DNA of 64,000 nt from Desulfatitalea alkaliphila (GCF_022968795.1 NZ_JALJRB010000019.1:1-64000); one strand, 5' to 3'; shown: positions 7,921 to 19,006, numbered from the stretch's first letter. Program-made: numbers and translations. The notes: generated from the sequence alone by a model not told the origin.

Positions 7921-8151
7921 AGTTTGGGCCCTGGCGGGCCAGTTTTGGGCCCTGGCGGGCCAGTTTAAAGTTTAAAGTTTAAAGTTTTAAGTTAATGAAT
8001 TCTATCTATTTTATACGGGTGGATCAGGTCTGCCTGGGCACGGCACGCCGTGGCCCTACGATGCACGAAAAAACCAATCTGCTTGACAACACCCAAACAT
8101 CTAATATCGATAGAATTCCTTGCTTTAAACTTTAAACTTTCAACTTTAAAC
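7921..8151. repeat. Paired heptad elements with tandem GC repeat and palindrome
   Basis: This region directly follows pilY1. First is a two-copy tandem repeat (AGTTTGGGCCCTGGCGGGCC, 7921-7961). Then a plus-oriented heptad element (7962-8015, AGTTTAAAG repeats ending GAATTCTATCTATTTTATA) and an inverted copy (8102-8151, ATCGATAGAATTCC then TTTAAAC repeats). Between them an imperfect palindrome GGGCACGGCACGCCGTGGCCC begins at 8036. Nothing coding is visible up to the next gene at 8381. Confidence 0.8.
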
Positions 8152-8380
8152 CCAATTTCCCTCCAAACGCCAAAATCTCCCACTGTCGAGTTTTGATCTG
8201 AATTGACACAGCCGGTGCTTTTCATTATAGAAGATAGTGTCGATGGTGGCATGGATCGCACCTTCGAAACGATCTCGAGGCTTTGCGGCAGGGGGGTATT
8301 CCTTTCCATTTTCTGCCGCGACACTGCCCAAACGAACGATACAATCGGATTCAAGGCAAGGTGCTCCGGACGTGACTGCA

Positions 8381-10702
8381 ATGGATGTTCCACCCGCATT
8401 GCCGCCCAAGGAGGCCGATCCGCGGAACAACGGTTCCCAAGGGGTCGGTTTCGATCCGTGGCGGATTCTATTAATGGAATTGGTCCATTTGCTGGGCCTC
8501 TTCTTCACCCACGCCCGTCACGCCCGCAAGGCGCGGGCCACGGCGGTGTTTTTCAATCAAATCATTCACCGCTTACACATTCTGGAGCGGATGCCGGGCC
8601 ATGAAGGCGGGCTGATCATTCGGCGCATCGGACAAAATGTTGACGCACCCATTCAGCGGCCCGACTACCATGTTTTGTTCGGCGACATCGCTTTTTGCGG
8701 CGGTGCGGCTTTGGAGGGACGGTGCAGCGCTGCGGCCAAGGGACCGGCCCATTTGTTGCGGTCCCTGGAGCAAGCCTTTGCCTGTTTGAATGACCAGGGT
8801 ATTCATGCCTTCTATCTGCAGATTCCGCCCAACACACCGGACGCCGTTGACCGACTGCAGCTGGCGCTCAATATCGTGGCGCGTTTCAACCAGGCCGTGG
8901 AAAACGGTGCGTCCATCACCTTCCGCTATTTCGGACGTGCCTTGACCGTGCCCTTGGTCCGCGACAATCATGGGCGTCCGGATCCCAATCTGACCTTGGT
9001 AGCCGGTCTCAATGGTTTGTCGGCCATCAACATGCGTCAATTGATGCAGCAGGCGGAGGCCTTTCGCCGTATGGCCGCCATCGGCGGCCAGGACAAGGCG
9101 AAAGACCCTTACAACACCATCTTCGGCGTGCGCAATTTGCGTTCCCAGCTGATCAAACCGTTGGTGGAAATCAACAACTTGCCGTGGATGCCTTCCGATG
9201 TCGGCGGCTCGGATGCGGTGCAGCGGTTGGCCGAAGGTGGATCAGCGGAGAACGATCAGTCGTCCGGCGGCGATTTGGCGGACGAGAGTGTGATTCAATT
9301 GACGGATCCCGTGGCGTTCGGCGCGGGAGAGGCCTTGGACCCCCTGGGACTCGATCTTTCGCCCCAATACCTTGCCCTGCATCTGGGCGACGCCCTTCCG
9401 GATGTCAAGGCGGCGATGGCCCATCTGTTCGATGATGATTTCGGCGCGCTTGCACCCGATGGAGTGGTCAAGCGCTTGGGCGGCATCAGCCGATTGTTGC
9501 AAGACTTGGCCCGCCACGTGGAAGACCCGCTGCTGATAGAGCGGGTGATCGCCTTTCTCTACCGGCGCTTGGAGCAGTTACCCGAGGCTTTGGTGGCCGG
9601 CATGGTGGTCCAGCGGCAAGGGGTCACGATCGATCACCAAGGCCGCACCCTGATGGTGGGGATGGTGCACCCGAGGGTGTTGGAGTTGATCCTGTCAATC
9701 CGGGAGGCCAGGGCGGTGCGGCGCAAAATGGCCGTCGTCGATGAATGGGCAACAGGGGGAAGGGATCCGGATTCGGAAAAGTTGGCTGATCTTTTTCGAT
9801 TGTCTTCCGCCGATTGTGCAACACTCATTTTGGCCCTCAACGGCTGCTTCGGCGATGATGATCGGTTTGTCAGTTCCCGGTTCGTGCAGCAAATGGACAG
9901 GCTGTCCCCATATTCGATCCAGGCATTTGAAATCCTATGGTGTCTGTTACGGCGCACGCCCGCGTTGCGTGATCGGCTCATCCTGCTAAGTGCCATAGTA
10001 TTGCTGATACAGCGTTTGCATGATTTGAAGGGCGCGACGGGTTTTCTGCTCGCCGATTTTTTACCGACGCAGCCTTTGATTTCCACGTCCCCATATTACG
10101 CCTTCAGGCTGATCAACGGCATGCTCCATGCACGCCAAAACAGGTGGACGGGCAACGACAGTATCACCCCCGAAGAGGTGCTCGATGGGCACGATGGCGT
10201 GGATGATGCATTACAACGGCACATCGTATGGCGTCTGGGCATCGATCGGGTGCGGCTGTCCGGCCATTTTACCGCCATTCGCCGGAAATTGCGTGAACAG
10301 ATTCAGGCCGCAAACCCGATGGCATACAGTGAGGAGATGGACCCTTCCACCCTGCTGGCCCTGGAACGGGAAGGCTTGGTGCTGATGGCCCTGGTGGGCG
10401 GCGAGGCGGCCCGGGCGGTGTTGCACGGCGCGCTGGAATTTTACGGCGACCCCCATGGTCCGATTTACCAATCCCGCATGGACACCCGTTTTCTGGCTGA
10501 TTTAATGGACCATCTGCGCATTGTGCTCAAGGCCATGACCCGTGTGGGGCGTCCCGAGGACTTGACGCGGCTCAAGGCGCTGGAGCAGTCCGCCGCACTT
10601 CTCATGACGTTGGACACCGATCCCGCCCACAAGCGGCGCGTCAAAAAAACACTGGCGTGGGTCGCCCCGGCCATCCGGGCCATCCAGGTTCAAATGCAGT
10701 GA
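8381..10702 (+). CDS. Large unrecognised protein upstream of PilB/GspE-like ATPase
   Basis: About 773 residues if started at ATG 8381. The frame is open back to 8237, but the extra 48 residues look random; no start has a clear ribosome site, so the start is uncertain. I recognise no family. It looks soluble and mostly helical with no signal peptide or membrane segment. It holds runs of Leu/Arg helices (for example 'L-I-R-R-I-G', 'R-R-L-E-Q-L-P-E-A-L') and an acidic/Gly linker near 290-320. Only 24 bp separate it from the downstream ATPase gene, so the two are probably one operon and may act in the same secretion or pilus process. That link is an inference. Confidence 0.7.
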   Translation: MDVPPALPPKEADPRNNGSQGVGFDPWRILLMELVHLLGLFFTHARHARKARATAVFFNQIIHRLHILERMPGHEGGLIIRRIGQNVDAPIQRPDYHVLFGDIAFCGGAALEGRCSAAAKGPAHLLRSLEQAFACLNDQGIHAFYLQIPPNTPDAVDRLQLALNIVARFNQAVENGASITFRYFGRALTVPLVRDNHGRPDPNLTLVAGLNGLSAINMRQLMQQAEAFRRMAAIGGQDKAKDPYNTIFGVRNLRSQLIKPLVEINNLPWMPSDVGGSDAVQRLAEGGSAENDQSSGGDLADESVIQLTDPVAFGAGEALDPLGLDLSPQYLALHLGDALPDVKAAMAHLFDDDFGALAPDGVVKRLGGISRLLQDLARHVEDPLLIERVIAFLYRRLEQLPEALVAGMVVQRQGVTIDHQGRTLMVGMVHPRVLELILSIREARAVRRKMAVVDEWATGGRDPDSEKLADLFRLSSADCATLILALNGCFGDDDRFVSSRFVQQMDRLSPYSIQAFEILWCLLRRTPALRDRLILLSAIVLLIQRLHDLKGATGFLLADFLPTQPLISTSPYYAFRLINGMLHARQNRWTGNDSITPEEVLDGHDGVDDALQRHIVWRLGIDRVRLSGHFTAIRRKLREQIQAANPMAYSEEMDPSTLLALEREGLVLMALVGGEAARAVLHGALEFYGDPHGPIYQSRMDTRFLADLMDHLRIVLKAMTRVGRPEDLTRLKALEQSAALLMTLDTDPAHKRRVKKTLAWVAPAIRAIQVQMQ

Positions 10703-10726
10703 TGGGCTTGAAGGGAATGGACAGCG

Positions 10727-12592
10727 ATGAACCCTGGTCGCAAAGTGAATAACAAACGAGAACCGCAAGGTATGGCGAGTATGGCCGGCAACCCTTTCCA
10801 GGCGGAAGAGGTTTGCCGGATTCTGGTCCGGAACAAGGTGCTGGCGGTGTCCAGCGCCCAGGAGATTTTGCGGAAGCAACACGGATTGGTTCAGAAACTG
10901 GAACGTATTCGTGAGAAGAAGTATGCACAGGTGCCGGCGTCGGAAGCCATCAGCAATCCCGTCACCATTGTCGATGTGATCGCCTCGCTGAAGCTGAGCC
11001 GGCTGGACAACCCCGGGCTGCCGCTGGACGAAGAGACCGTCTTCAAATACCTGGCAGGCCACTGGCAGATGCCCTTTTTCCGGCTCGATCCCTTGAAGCT
11101 GGATTTGAATGTGGTCACCAGCACCATACCCCGCACCTTCGCCATGAAACATCTAGTGGTGCCGGTGGCGGTGGAAGATGGCGTGCTGACCGTTGCCATG
11201 CCCAACCCCTTCGACGAGGAAGTGCTGCACGATATCACCATGGCCAGCAAAATGAGGGTCGAAGCCGTGGTGAGTCCCAAGTCGGACATCATCAAACTGA
11301 TCAACGAGTTTTTCGGGTTTAAGCGCTCCATTGTGGCCGCCCAGGACCAATTCGGTGGGATCGGGGTGGATTTGGGCAACCTGGAGCAGTATGTGCGTTT
11401 GCGCTCCGCCGATGAACTGCCGGCCAATGATCAGCACATCGTCAATGCGGTGGACCACCTGTTCATCTATGCTTTCGATCAGAAGGCCAGCGATATTCAC
11501 ATCGAACCCAAACGGGAACTCACCTTGGTGCGGATGCGCATCGACGGCGTGCTGCACACGGTCTACAAACTGCCGCGGGCGGTCCATTCGGCCATCGTCA
11601 GCCGCATCAAGAATCTGGCGCGAATGGACATGGCCGAAAAGCGCCGTCCGCAGGACGGTCGCATAAAAACGGACAAAGGGGACGTGGAGGTGGAGATTCG
11701 GGTCTCCACCGTGCCGGTGGCCTTCGGCGAGAAGATGGTGATGCGGATCATGGATCCCGACATTCTCTTCCGCGACCTGGCGCAGTTGGGGTTTTCGCCG
11801 TTGGACCTGGAACGCTATCAGAACGTGATTTCCATGCCCCACGGTATATTGCTGGTCTGCGGCCCCACCGGCAGCGGCAAGTCCACCACGCTGTACTCCA
11901 CCCTGAAGCGGATCGACAGTCCGGGGATCAACATCACCACGGTGGAAGAGCCCATCGAGATGGTGCACGAGAGTTTCAACCAGATCGCCGTGCAAACCCA
12001 GATCGGGGTGACCTTCGGATCGGTGCTGCGCAACATCCTGCGCCAGGACCCGGATGTGATCATGATCGGCGAGATGCGCGACCTGGAAACCGCCGAGAAC
12101 GCCACCCAGGCCGCCCTGACCGGTCACCTGGTGCTCTCCACCCTGCACACCAACGATGCGCCGTCCGCCATCATGCGACTGCTGGACCTGGGACTGCCCC
12201 ACTTCCTGATCCAGGCCACCCTGGTGGGCGTACTTTCCCAACGGTTGGTGCGAAAGATCTGCAACTACTGCAAGGTGTCCTATGAGATCAGCGGCGATGA
12301 ACTGCGCACGGCTGGTTTGGACGTGGGGCGTGACGGTTCGTTGACGCTCGCCCGCGGCCGCGGCTGCGAAAAGTGCCGGGGCACCGGCTATTTAGGGCGC
12401 ACCTGCGTCGTGGAGATGATGCCCTTCACCGAATCTCTGCGCCGGATGACCACCGAAGGCGCCGACGTGGCCCTCATCCGCGCCAAAGCACGCGAAGAGG
12501 GCATGCGCACCCTGCGCGAAAGCGCCATCGAAAAACTCCTCGAAGGCATCACCACCCACGAAGAAGTGCTAAGGGTCACCTGGGAGCACTAA
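10727..12592 (+). CDS. PilB/GspE-family assembly ATPase
   Basis: A 621-residue ATPase that powers pilus or type II secretion assembly. An N-terminal T2SSE-N-like domain (about 90-200) precedes the motor domain: Walker A G-P-T-G-S-G-K-S-T (about 379-387), Asp box, Walker B 'D-V-I-M-I-G-E-M-R-D' (about 443-452), and His box 'L-T-G-H-L-V-L-S-T-L-H-T-N'. The CxxC pairs (Cys512/515 and Cys547/550) form the zinc-binding tetracysteine of GspE/PilB. Sequence alone does not separate PilB from GspE. No inner-membrane platform gene (PilC/GspF) is adjacent. Nearby minor pilins make a type IV pilus role reasonable. Confidence 0.85.
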   Translation: MNPGRKVNNKREPQGMASMAGNPFQAEEVCRILVRNKVLAVSSAQEILRKQHGLVQKLERIREKKYAQVPASEAISNPVTIVDVIASLKLSRLDNPGLPLDEETVFKYLAGHWQMPFFRLDPLKLDLNVVTSTIPRTFAMKHLVVPVAVEDGVLTVAMPNPFDEEVLHDITMASKMRVEAVVSPKSDIIKLINEFFGFKRSIVAAQDQFGGIGVDLGNLEQYVRLRSADELPANDQHIVNAVDHLFIYAFDQKASDIHIEPKRELTLVRMRIDGVLHTVYKLPRAVHSAIVSRIKNLARMDMAEKRRPQDGRIKTDKGDVEVEIRVSTVPVAFGEKMVMRIMDPDILFRDLAQLGFSPLDLERYQNVISMPHGILLVCGPTGSGKSTTLYSTLKRIDSPGINITTVEEPIEMVHESFNQIAVQTQIGVTFGSVLRNILRQDPDVIMIGEMRDLETAENATQAALTGHLVLSTLHTNDAPSAIMRLLDLGLPHFLIQATLVGVLSQRLVRKICNYCKVSYEISGDELRTAGLDVGRDGSLTLARGRGCEKCRGTGYLGRTCVVEMMPFTESLRRMTTEGADVALIRAKAREEGMRTLRESAIEKLLEGITTHEEVLRVTWEH

Positions 12593-12610
12593 CTCCAACC
12601 CACCCCAAAT

Positions 12611-12641
12611 AAAAGTGCCGCGGGCAAACCACCCGCGGCAC
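12611..12641 (-). terminator. Hairpin terminator between the ATPase and LysM genes
   Basis: Perfect 10-bp arms GTGCCGCGGG (12615-12624) and CCCGCGGCAC (12632-12641). On the minus strand the stem is followed by TTTTATTT, so it is an intrinsic terminator for the LysM gene. It also lies 22 bp past the ATPase stop and may act in both directions. Confidence 0.75.
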
Positions 12642-12735
12642 CAAACCACAACACAACCAACCCCATCCCAAAAATCCATACCCACAAACAATCAAAACAA
12701 CAACCAAAACCCCAACCGCTCGTGCTCCCAACCCA

Positions 12736-12790
12736 CTAAAATCGATAAAATTCCTTGCTTTAAACTTTAAACTTTCAACTTTAAACTATC
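12736..12790. repeat. Heptad element, inverted orientation
   Basis: ATCGATAAAATTCCTTGC followed by TTTAAAC/TTTCAAC heptads ending in AAACTATC. It is the same family as 8102-8151, here without a facing partner, between two convergent genes. Confidence 0.75.
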
Positions 12791-12859
12791 TTTTTCCAAC
12801 CCCTTACAAAACTCACAAGACGCTATCAACCAACCAAACCTGAATAACGCAATCAAAGT

Positions 12860-13897
12860 TTACGGCGCAAGCACCAAATGCCCCGCTTCTATGGTCCGCT
12901 TGCTCGCGTTGATCAGCACCGTGGCGGTGTTCTTTTCGGCGCGCAATACCACGAGGGATCCGATGTTGACCGGCGCCAGGGTCGCGCCGCGTCCGAGTGC
13001 GCGCGTAGTGGGTTCATCGAAGATATCATAGACTTGTCCGGGCACGATGCGATCATCGGCGCCCTTGTCGATGAAAGCAACGAAGTGATCGCCCATGATG
13101 CGGGTTTGTTCTTCACCGGCGATGATGCGTGCTTCGATACCGGTGGTGCTTTCCACCACGGCCATCTCGGGAGGGAGGGGCTCGTAGGGCATGAGCAAGT
13201 CGCCGACGCCGATGGCACGGAACGACTCCACCACCTTGCCGGTAACATATCCTTCTTCTTGTTTGACAACCTCCACGATGCCCAGCAGGTAGTGCTGTTC
13301 GCCGTAGGCGCGCTGGGCGTCGCGATCATTGTTGGGCCGCTTGGTCTGGTAGACAGTGAAACGGGTGCCGGGCAGGAAGGCGTTTTGTTGCCCGCTTTCC
13401 GGATGGCGGATGTAGACCAGGTCCTCTTCGCCGATCAGCTTGCGGTCGTCAAAGCTCTTGAAGATGACGCCCACGGGCTGCACCGACGGCTTGCGGATGA
13501 AACCGACACGGTCGATGAAGGGGTAAACGAAATCCACGGCCGGCGGGGCGGCGGCTTCTTCGCGGGTTTCCGGCGGTGCCGCAATGGTCGTTTCGGTGTG
13601 ATGCTGGTCTGATTTTCGGAAAAGCCGAATGCGTTCGCCTGGATAAATCCAATGAGGATTGGGTATTTGCTGATTCTCCCGCCACAGGTCGGGCCACTGC
13701 CAGGGGGAGTCGCTGAAGCGTTGCGACAGATCCCACAAGGTGTCCCCTTCTTGGACGGTGTAATAGAAACCGGCTTCGTACTGCACATCCTGACTGATTC
13801 GATTTTCGGCCGCCACGGCTTGGCCGGTGGTCATAAGGGCCCATCCCAAAAAGAGTAACAGGCTTACCAAAACCGGGCGTTGCATCTTGCTTTTCAT
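12860..13897 (-). CDS. LysM domain protein with signal peptide
   Basis: A 345-residue exported protein. From M-K-S-K-M-Q-R at 13897 there is a typical signal peptide ending near A-V-A-A-E. A LysM domain follows at about 40-90 ('Y-T-V-Q-E-G-D-T-L-W-D-L-S-Q-R-F' ... 'I-Y-P-G-E-R-I-R-L-F'), the peptidoglycan-binding module. The rest (about 110-345) is mostly beta-rich with no recognised enzyme motif. I prefer 13897 because GGGGA lies 8 nt upstream; an in-frame ATG at 13933 would give an awkward N-terminus. The likely role is cell-envelope anchoring or organisation. Confidence 0.8.
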   Translation of the reverse strand: MKSKMQRPVLVSLLLFLGWALMTTGQAVAAENRISQDVQYEAGFYYTVQEGDTLWDLSQRFSDSPWQWPDLWRENQQIPNPHWIYPGERIRLFRKSDQHHTETTIAAPPETREEAAAPPAVDFVYPFIDRVGFIRKPSVQPVGVIFKSFDDRKLIGEEDLVYIRHPESGQQNAFLPGTRFTVYQTKRPNNDRDAQRAYGEQHYLLGIVEVVKQEEGYVTGKVVESFRAIGVGDLLMPYEPLPPEMAVVESTTGIEARIIAGEEQTRIMGDHFVAFIDKGADDRIVPGQVYDIFDEPTTRALGRGATLAPVNIGSLVVLRAEKNTATVLINASKRTIEAGHLVLAP

Positions 13898-13956
13898 TGG
13901 CCAGATCCCCATCGATTGGTGTTTACGATTCATGTACGATTACTTTGTTATTGATT

Positions 13957-13986
13957 TCAGTACCCTGGTTCACGGTCCATTGTCAA
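13957..13986 (-). promoter_or_regulatory. Candidate promoter of the LysM gene
   Basis: On the minus strand, a perfect TTGACA (13986-13981) is followed by an 18-bp spacer and TACTGA (13962-13957), a weak -10. Apart from this and the groEL terminator, I see nothing in the 13898-14310 gap. Confidence 0.4.
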
Positions 13987-14218
13987 GTTTTCTATGCCGC
14001 TGAAAACTTATGCAAAATTCGCGCCTGAAAGATTTACGGTGGCCGTTTTTTGTACGGGTCGGGGTATGAAGCAAATGAAGGGCACCCTCAGGATAAACGC
14101 TGCAATGGGCCGAGGACTTTGGGTGGTGTGGGTTGGGCGGCCCGGATTGTCGGATGTCCTTGCCGACTGGACACAGAAGTGTCCAAGTGTATATGCGGCT
14201 GCAATTCCGGGAAAGAAA

Positions 14219-14251
14219 AAACCCCCCGTGTCCCTAAGGACGCGGGGGGTT
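14219..14251 (-). terminator. Intrinsic terminator of groES-groEL
   Basis: On the minus strand, AACCCCCCGCGTCC - TTAG - GGACACGGGGGGTT is followed by TTTTCTTT, 60 bp after the groEL stop. A strong GC stem plus T-run is a textbook rho-independent terminator. Confidence 0.85.
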
Positions 14252-14310
14252 TGGAGTGTCTTGGAACGAATGCGCGGTCGGTACCGCGCGGGCTGGGAAG
14301 CCGGCGGAGA

Positions 14311-16289
<1,979 letters not shown>

Positions 16290-16584
16290 TGTTCTGCGTC
16301 TCCTTTTGAATTACATCGTGATTTCTATAAAGGGCTTTTACGCAAATGCCCTGCTGATTGGCATTGGTTACAGTGCGTCAATCCGTTGTCTGAATCAGGT
16401 CACCTCCCTTCGTCCGGTATCCGGTCGGATCGGCACTGATGGCTTGTGATGGAACCCATCGTGAGAGAAGGTAAGGGCGCTTCATCTTTACAAACGTGCG
16501 TCATCATCTGGCAATTCCCCTACGCAGGTGGTCTGCCGGTTCTCTTTCACCACAGCCTCGCCCATTCCATTGCCTGTTCACAGA

Positions 16585-16872
16585 TCAGGCATCGTTGCCG
16601 CTTTTGGGTGAATCGGCGGATTTGGCTTCGCCGGCGGATTTGCTGCTGGTGGATGTTTCGGTGTCACCGGGCGAGCTGTCCGGTTTTTTCGATTTGCCGG
16701 CATAGTCTGTGACGTACCAGCCGGACCCTTTCAGGTGAAATGCGCTTTGGGAGATGAGTTTGTGCAGTTTTCCCGAACATTGTGTGCATTTGTTCAATGG
16801 TTTTTCAGAGATTTTCTGCAGCACTTCCAACACCGCGCCGCAATGTTCGCATTGGTACTCGTAGATCGGCAT
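16585..16872 (-). CDS. FmdB-family zinc ribbon protein
   Basis: A 95-residue protein starting [12 protein letters not shown] with the FmdB pattern: CxxC at Cys8/11 and CxxC at Cys29/32, a single zinc ribbon. The family's 'G-S-G-W-Y-V-T-D-Y' follows at about 50-58. The last 30 residues are a low-complexity Ser/Lys/Asp tail. FmdB proteins are small putative regulators of unproven function. It is a single gene on the minus strand. Confidence 0.85.
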   Translation of the reverse strand: MPIYEYQCEHCGAVLEVLQKISEKPLNKCTQCSGKLHKLISQSAFHLKGSGWYVTDYAGKSKKPDSSPGDTETSTSSKSAGEAKSADSPKSGNDA

Positions 16873-17088
16873 TTTCTAAAAAACCTCCTTGTGCACGATT
16901 TCTATAATCAGCGGGGGCACACACGTTGATCTCAAATGCATTCGGGAAGTGCATTCTCGCCGTTTCCGGTCGTTTCGGCGGATGTTGCATCCTTCCGCCC
17001 GAACCGGCGTTTGAGCCCTCCGTTTCAAAAATTTGGCAAAATATAGGGTGGGTTTTTTTATTGTCAAGCATCGCAATTCAATAAAAAT

Positions 17089-17637
17089 TCAATGGGCGTT
17101 CAGGTCCTCGAGGGGTGTTCGCCAGCGCTCATAATAAGCGATTACAGGTTCGATGCCGTCCATGCGTACCGGGGTCACGATCTGATGGGTGATGGCGTGC
17201 ACGCGGTGCTCTTCGGCCAGTTTTTCGGCGGCCGTGGCGTCGAAGCTTTGCAGAAACTTGCTGAACCGTACGATATGCACCAGCTCATGACAGATGATAT
17301 ACAGTGCGAAGGGCAGGAGAGCCAGATCCGTGTTGCTTTGCAAGGCATTGAGAATGGCGTGATCCTGCAGGCACACCTTGTAGAAGTCGTACACCTCCGA
17401 ACCGAGCTCGGAACCCTTGCGTTGCCCTTCATAGCGAATGATCTGCGCAAAAGGGCCGTCCACGATCTCGTGGGGATTGAGTTCCGCCAGGGTCTTGACA
17501 TCGTAGCGGCGGTGCAACCATTGGCTGGCCGACATCTTATAATGATTGCTGACCAGCTCTTCGGACAAGGTCACCGCCTGATTGATGAGCGGCAATTGAC
17601 CCCTGCCGAAGGTCGGTCTATGATATTTGGAACCCAT
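17089..17637 (-). CDS. Hypothetical protein with HExxH motif
   Basis: A 182-residue protein from ATG 17637. The frame is open to 17754, but that would overlap the divergent small gene, and its extra residues look non-coding. The segment 'I-C-H-E-L-V-H-I-V-R-F' (about 130) is a zincin-type HExxH. 'H-R-V-H-A-I-T-H-Q-I' follows about 30 residues later and may supply a third ligand, so a metallopeptidase-like fold is possible. There is no signal peptide. I do not recognise the family by name, and the activity is an inference from the motif. Confidence 0.65.
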   Translation of the reverse strand: MGSKYHRPTFGRGQLPLINQAVTLSEELVSNHYKMSASQWLHRRYDVKTLAELNPHEIVDGPFAQIIRYEGQRKGSELGSEVYDFYKVCLQDHAILNALQSNTDLALLPFALYIICHELVHIVRFSKFLQSFDATAAEKLAEEHRVHAITHQIVTPVRMDGIEPVIAYYERWRTPLEDLNAH

Positions 17638-17753
17638 GGCGCGCCCATAGCATACAAAGCAGGGCATATCAAATCGAAATAGCTGTGGACATTCCCATGG
17701 GACCGATGATATAGACGCCGGATTGATCTCCGTAAATGAAAGGGGGTGAGCCA

Positions 17754-17852
17754 TTGGGCAGTGTCATCAAAAAACGCCGGAAAAAGATGAGAAAGCACAA
17801 ACATCGCAAGCTGCTGGCGCGCACGCGTCACCAGCGGAGAAAGGGCAAATAA
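17754..17852 (+). CDS. 32-residue AURKAIP1/COX24-type basic protein
   Basis: TTG start with AGGGGGTGAG directly upstream, encoding M-G-S-V-I-K-K-R-R-K-K-M-R-K-H-K-H-R-K-L and ending R-H-Q-R-R-K-G-K. The M-G-S-V-I-K-K-R-R-K-K-M-x-K-H-K pattern is that of the small bacterial proteins with the COX24 (AURKAIP1) domain; mitochondrial homologues (mS38) sit on the small ribosomal subunit. More than half the residues are Lys, Arg or His. It is followed by an intrinsic terminator, so it is a single-gene transcript, probably a ribosome-associated protein. Its size makes it easy to miss. Confidence 0.8.
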   Translation: MGSVIKKRRKKMRKHKHRKLLARTRHQRRKGK

Positions 17853-17885
17853 TGTTTGCCGCGATTTCGCATAACGGCATGCCAT

Positions 17886-17925
17886 AAGCACCTTCGGCGG
17901 GCATTATCCACGGGGGTGCTTTTTT
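17886..17925 (+). terminator. Intrinsic terminator of the COX24-type gene
   Basis: AAGCACC (17886-17892) pairs with GGTGCTT (17915-17921), followed by TTTTC, 33 bp after the stop codon. Confidence 0.75.
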
Positions 17926-17943
17926 CTTGGCGAAAGGGGGCAC

Positions 17944-18261
17944 ATGGCCGCAAAGCGGATTCAGCGCAAACAGTTCGTGCCCATCGGCAACGTGCTCGAA
18001 ACAGTGCTGCGCAAGTACCGTCCGGCTACCGATGCGTCCTTGCTCAAGGTTTGGGAGGTGTGGCCGCAGGCCGTCGGACCGATGATCGTCGACCATGCCA
18101 AACCGGCGGCCTTCAAAGGCGACCTGCTGTTGGTGCACGTTGACGCCTCCACTTGGCTGCACCACCTCTCCATCCATGAACAGGAGTTGTGCCGCAAGAT
18201 CAATCACCTGCTTGGCGGTGACCGCGTCAAGCGGATCAAATTCAAGATCGGTCCCCTCTGA
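17944..18261 (+). CDS. DUF721/DciA-like protein
   Basis: A 105-residue basic protein with the DUF721 pattern: 'I-G-N-V-L-E-T-V-L-R-K-Y', 'V-W-E-V-W-P-Q-A-V-G-P-M-I-V-D-H-A-K-P', 'L-L-V-H-V-D-A-S-T-W-L-H-H-L' and 'I-N-H-L-L-G-G-D-R-V-K-R-I-K-F'. DciA members help load the replicative DnaB helicase in bacteria lacking DnaC. Whether this short form does so is inferred. The methyltransferase gene begins 5 bp after its stop. Confidence 0.8.
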   Translation: MAAKRIQRKQFVPIGNVLETVLRKYRPATDASLLKVWEVWPQAVGPMIVDHAKPAAFKGDLLLVHVDASTWLHHLSIHEQELCRKINHLLGGDRVKRIKFKIGPL

Positions 18262-18265
18262 ATCC

Positions 18266-19006
18266 ATGGTCGAGCAGACCAGCGATACCTTTTTCAACGG
18301 CCGGATGGTCGTACACCAGATGCGCAACGGTTACCGCTTCTCCATCGATGCGGTTCTGCTGGCCGCCACCGTTGTGCCCAAACCGGGCGAACGGCTGCTG
18401 GACCTGGGCACCGGCTGCGGCATCATCCCCTTGATCATCGCTTTTCGCTATCCGACGGTGCATATCAGCGCCGTTGAAGTGCAGGACCAATTGGCAGACC
18501 TGGCACACGCCAACTTCCGTGCCAACCACTTGCAAGAGCGCATTCGGTTGATCCGCGGCGACCTGCGCCGGCTCCGCCCGCCGGCCGACGAAGCCCCCTT
18601 CGACTGGGTGATGTGCAACCCCCCATACCGGCCACCCGGCAGCGGCAGAACCAACCCGAACAGCCAAAAAGCCCTGGCGCGCCACGAAATTCTCGTAGAC
18701 ATCGCCCAGGTAATCAGTACCGCCAAACGCATGCTGCGCAGCGGCGGCCGTTTCGCCGCCATCTTTCCAGCTGTCCGCACCGTGGATCTGTTGCACCGAA
18801 TGCGCCTTGCCCGCATCGAACCCAAGTGGCTGCAAACAGTGCACTCCCGCGAAGGGGAACCGGCAAGGCTGATCCTGGTACACGGCATCAACGCCGCCCG
18901 CCCGGGGATCGAATGGGGGGCACCATTGGTGATCTACGATGAAAAGGGCGATTACACGCCGGTGGTGGCAAGGATGTTTGAATCGACTGCGGAATCACTG
19001 AAATGA
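18266..19006 (+). CDS. TrmN6-like tRNA (adenine-N6) methyltransferase family
   Basis: A 246-residue Rossmann methyltransferase. Visible motifs: 'L-L-D-L-G-T-G-C-G-I-I' (motif I, SAM binding), 'I-S-A-V-E-V-Q' (motif II acidic), and 'W-V-M-C-N-P-P-Y-R-P' (NPPY, the signature of amino-group methyltransferases). The family includes YfiC/TrmN6, which makes m6A37 in tRNA-Val. I start at the ATG 18266; the longer frame upstream overlaps the DciA-like gene. Exact substrate is not proven. The adjoining tRNA-Ser genes may be coincidental. Confidence 0.8.
   Translation: MVEQTSDTFFNGRMVVHQMRNGYRFSIDAVLLAATVVPKPGERLLDLGTGCGIIPLIIAFRYPTVHISAVEVQDQLADLAHANFRANHLQERIRLIRGDLRRLRPPADEAPFDWVMCNPPYRPPGSGRTNPNSQKALARHEILVDIAQVISTAKRMLRSGGRFAAIFPAVRTVDLLHRMRLARIEPKWLQTVHSREGEPARLILVHGINAARPGIEWGAPLVIYDEKGDYTPVVARMFESTAESLK

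Noticed and set aside
13987-14218. Possible riboswitch or small RNA between groEL and the LysM gene
   Set aside because: I compared it by eye with c-di-GMP and cobalamin riboswitch cores and found no matching conserved blocks.
16290-16584. CIRCE or sigma-32 promoter upstream of groES
   Set aside because: No TTAGCACTC-N9-GAGTGCTAA repeat and no convincing sigma-32 elements were found on the minus strand.
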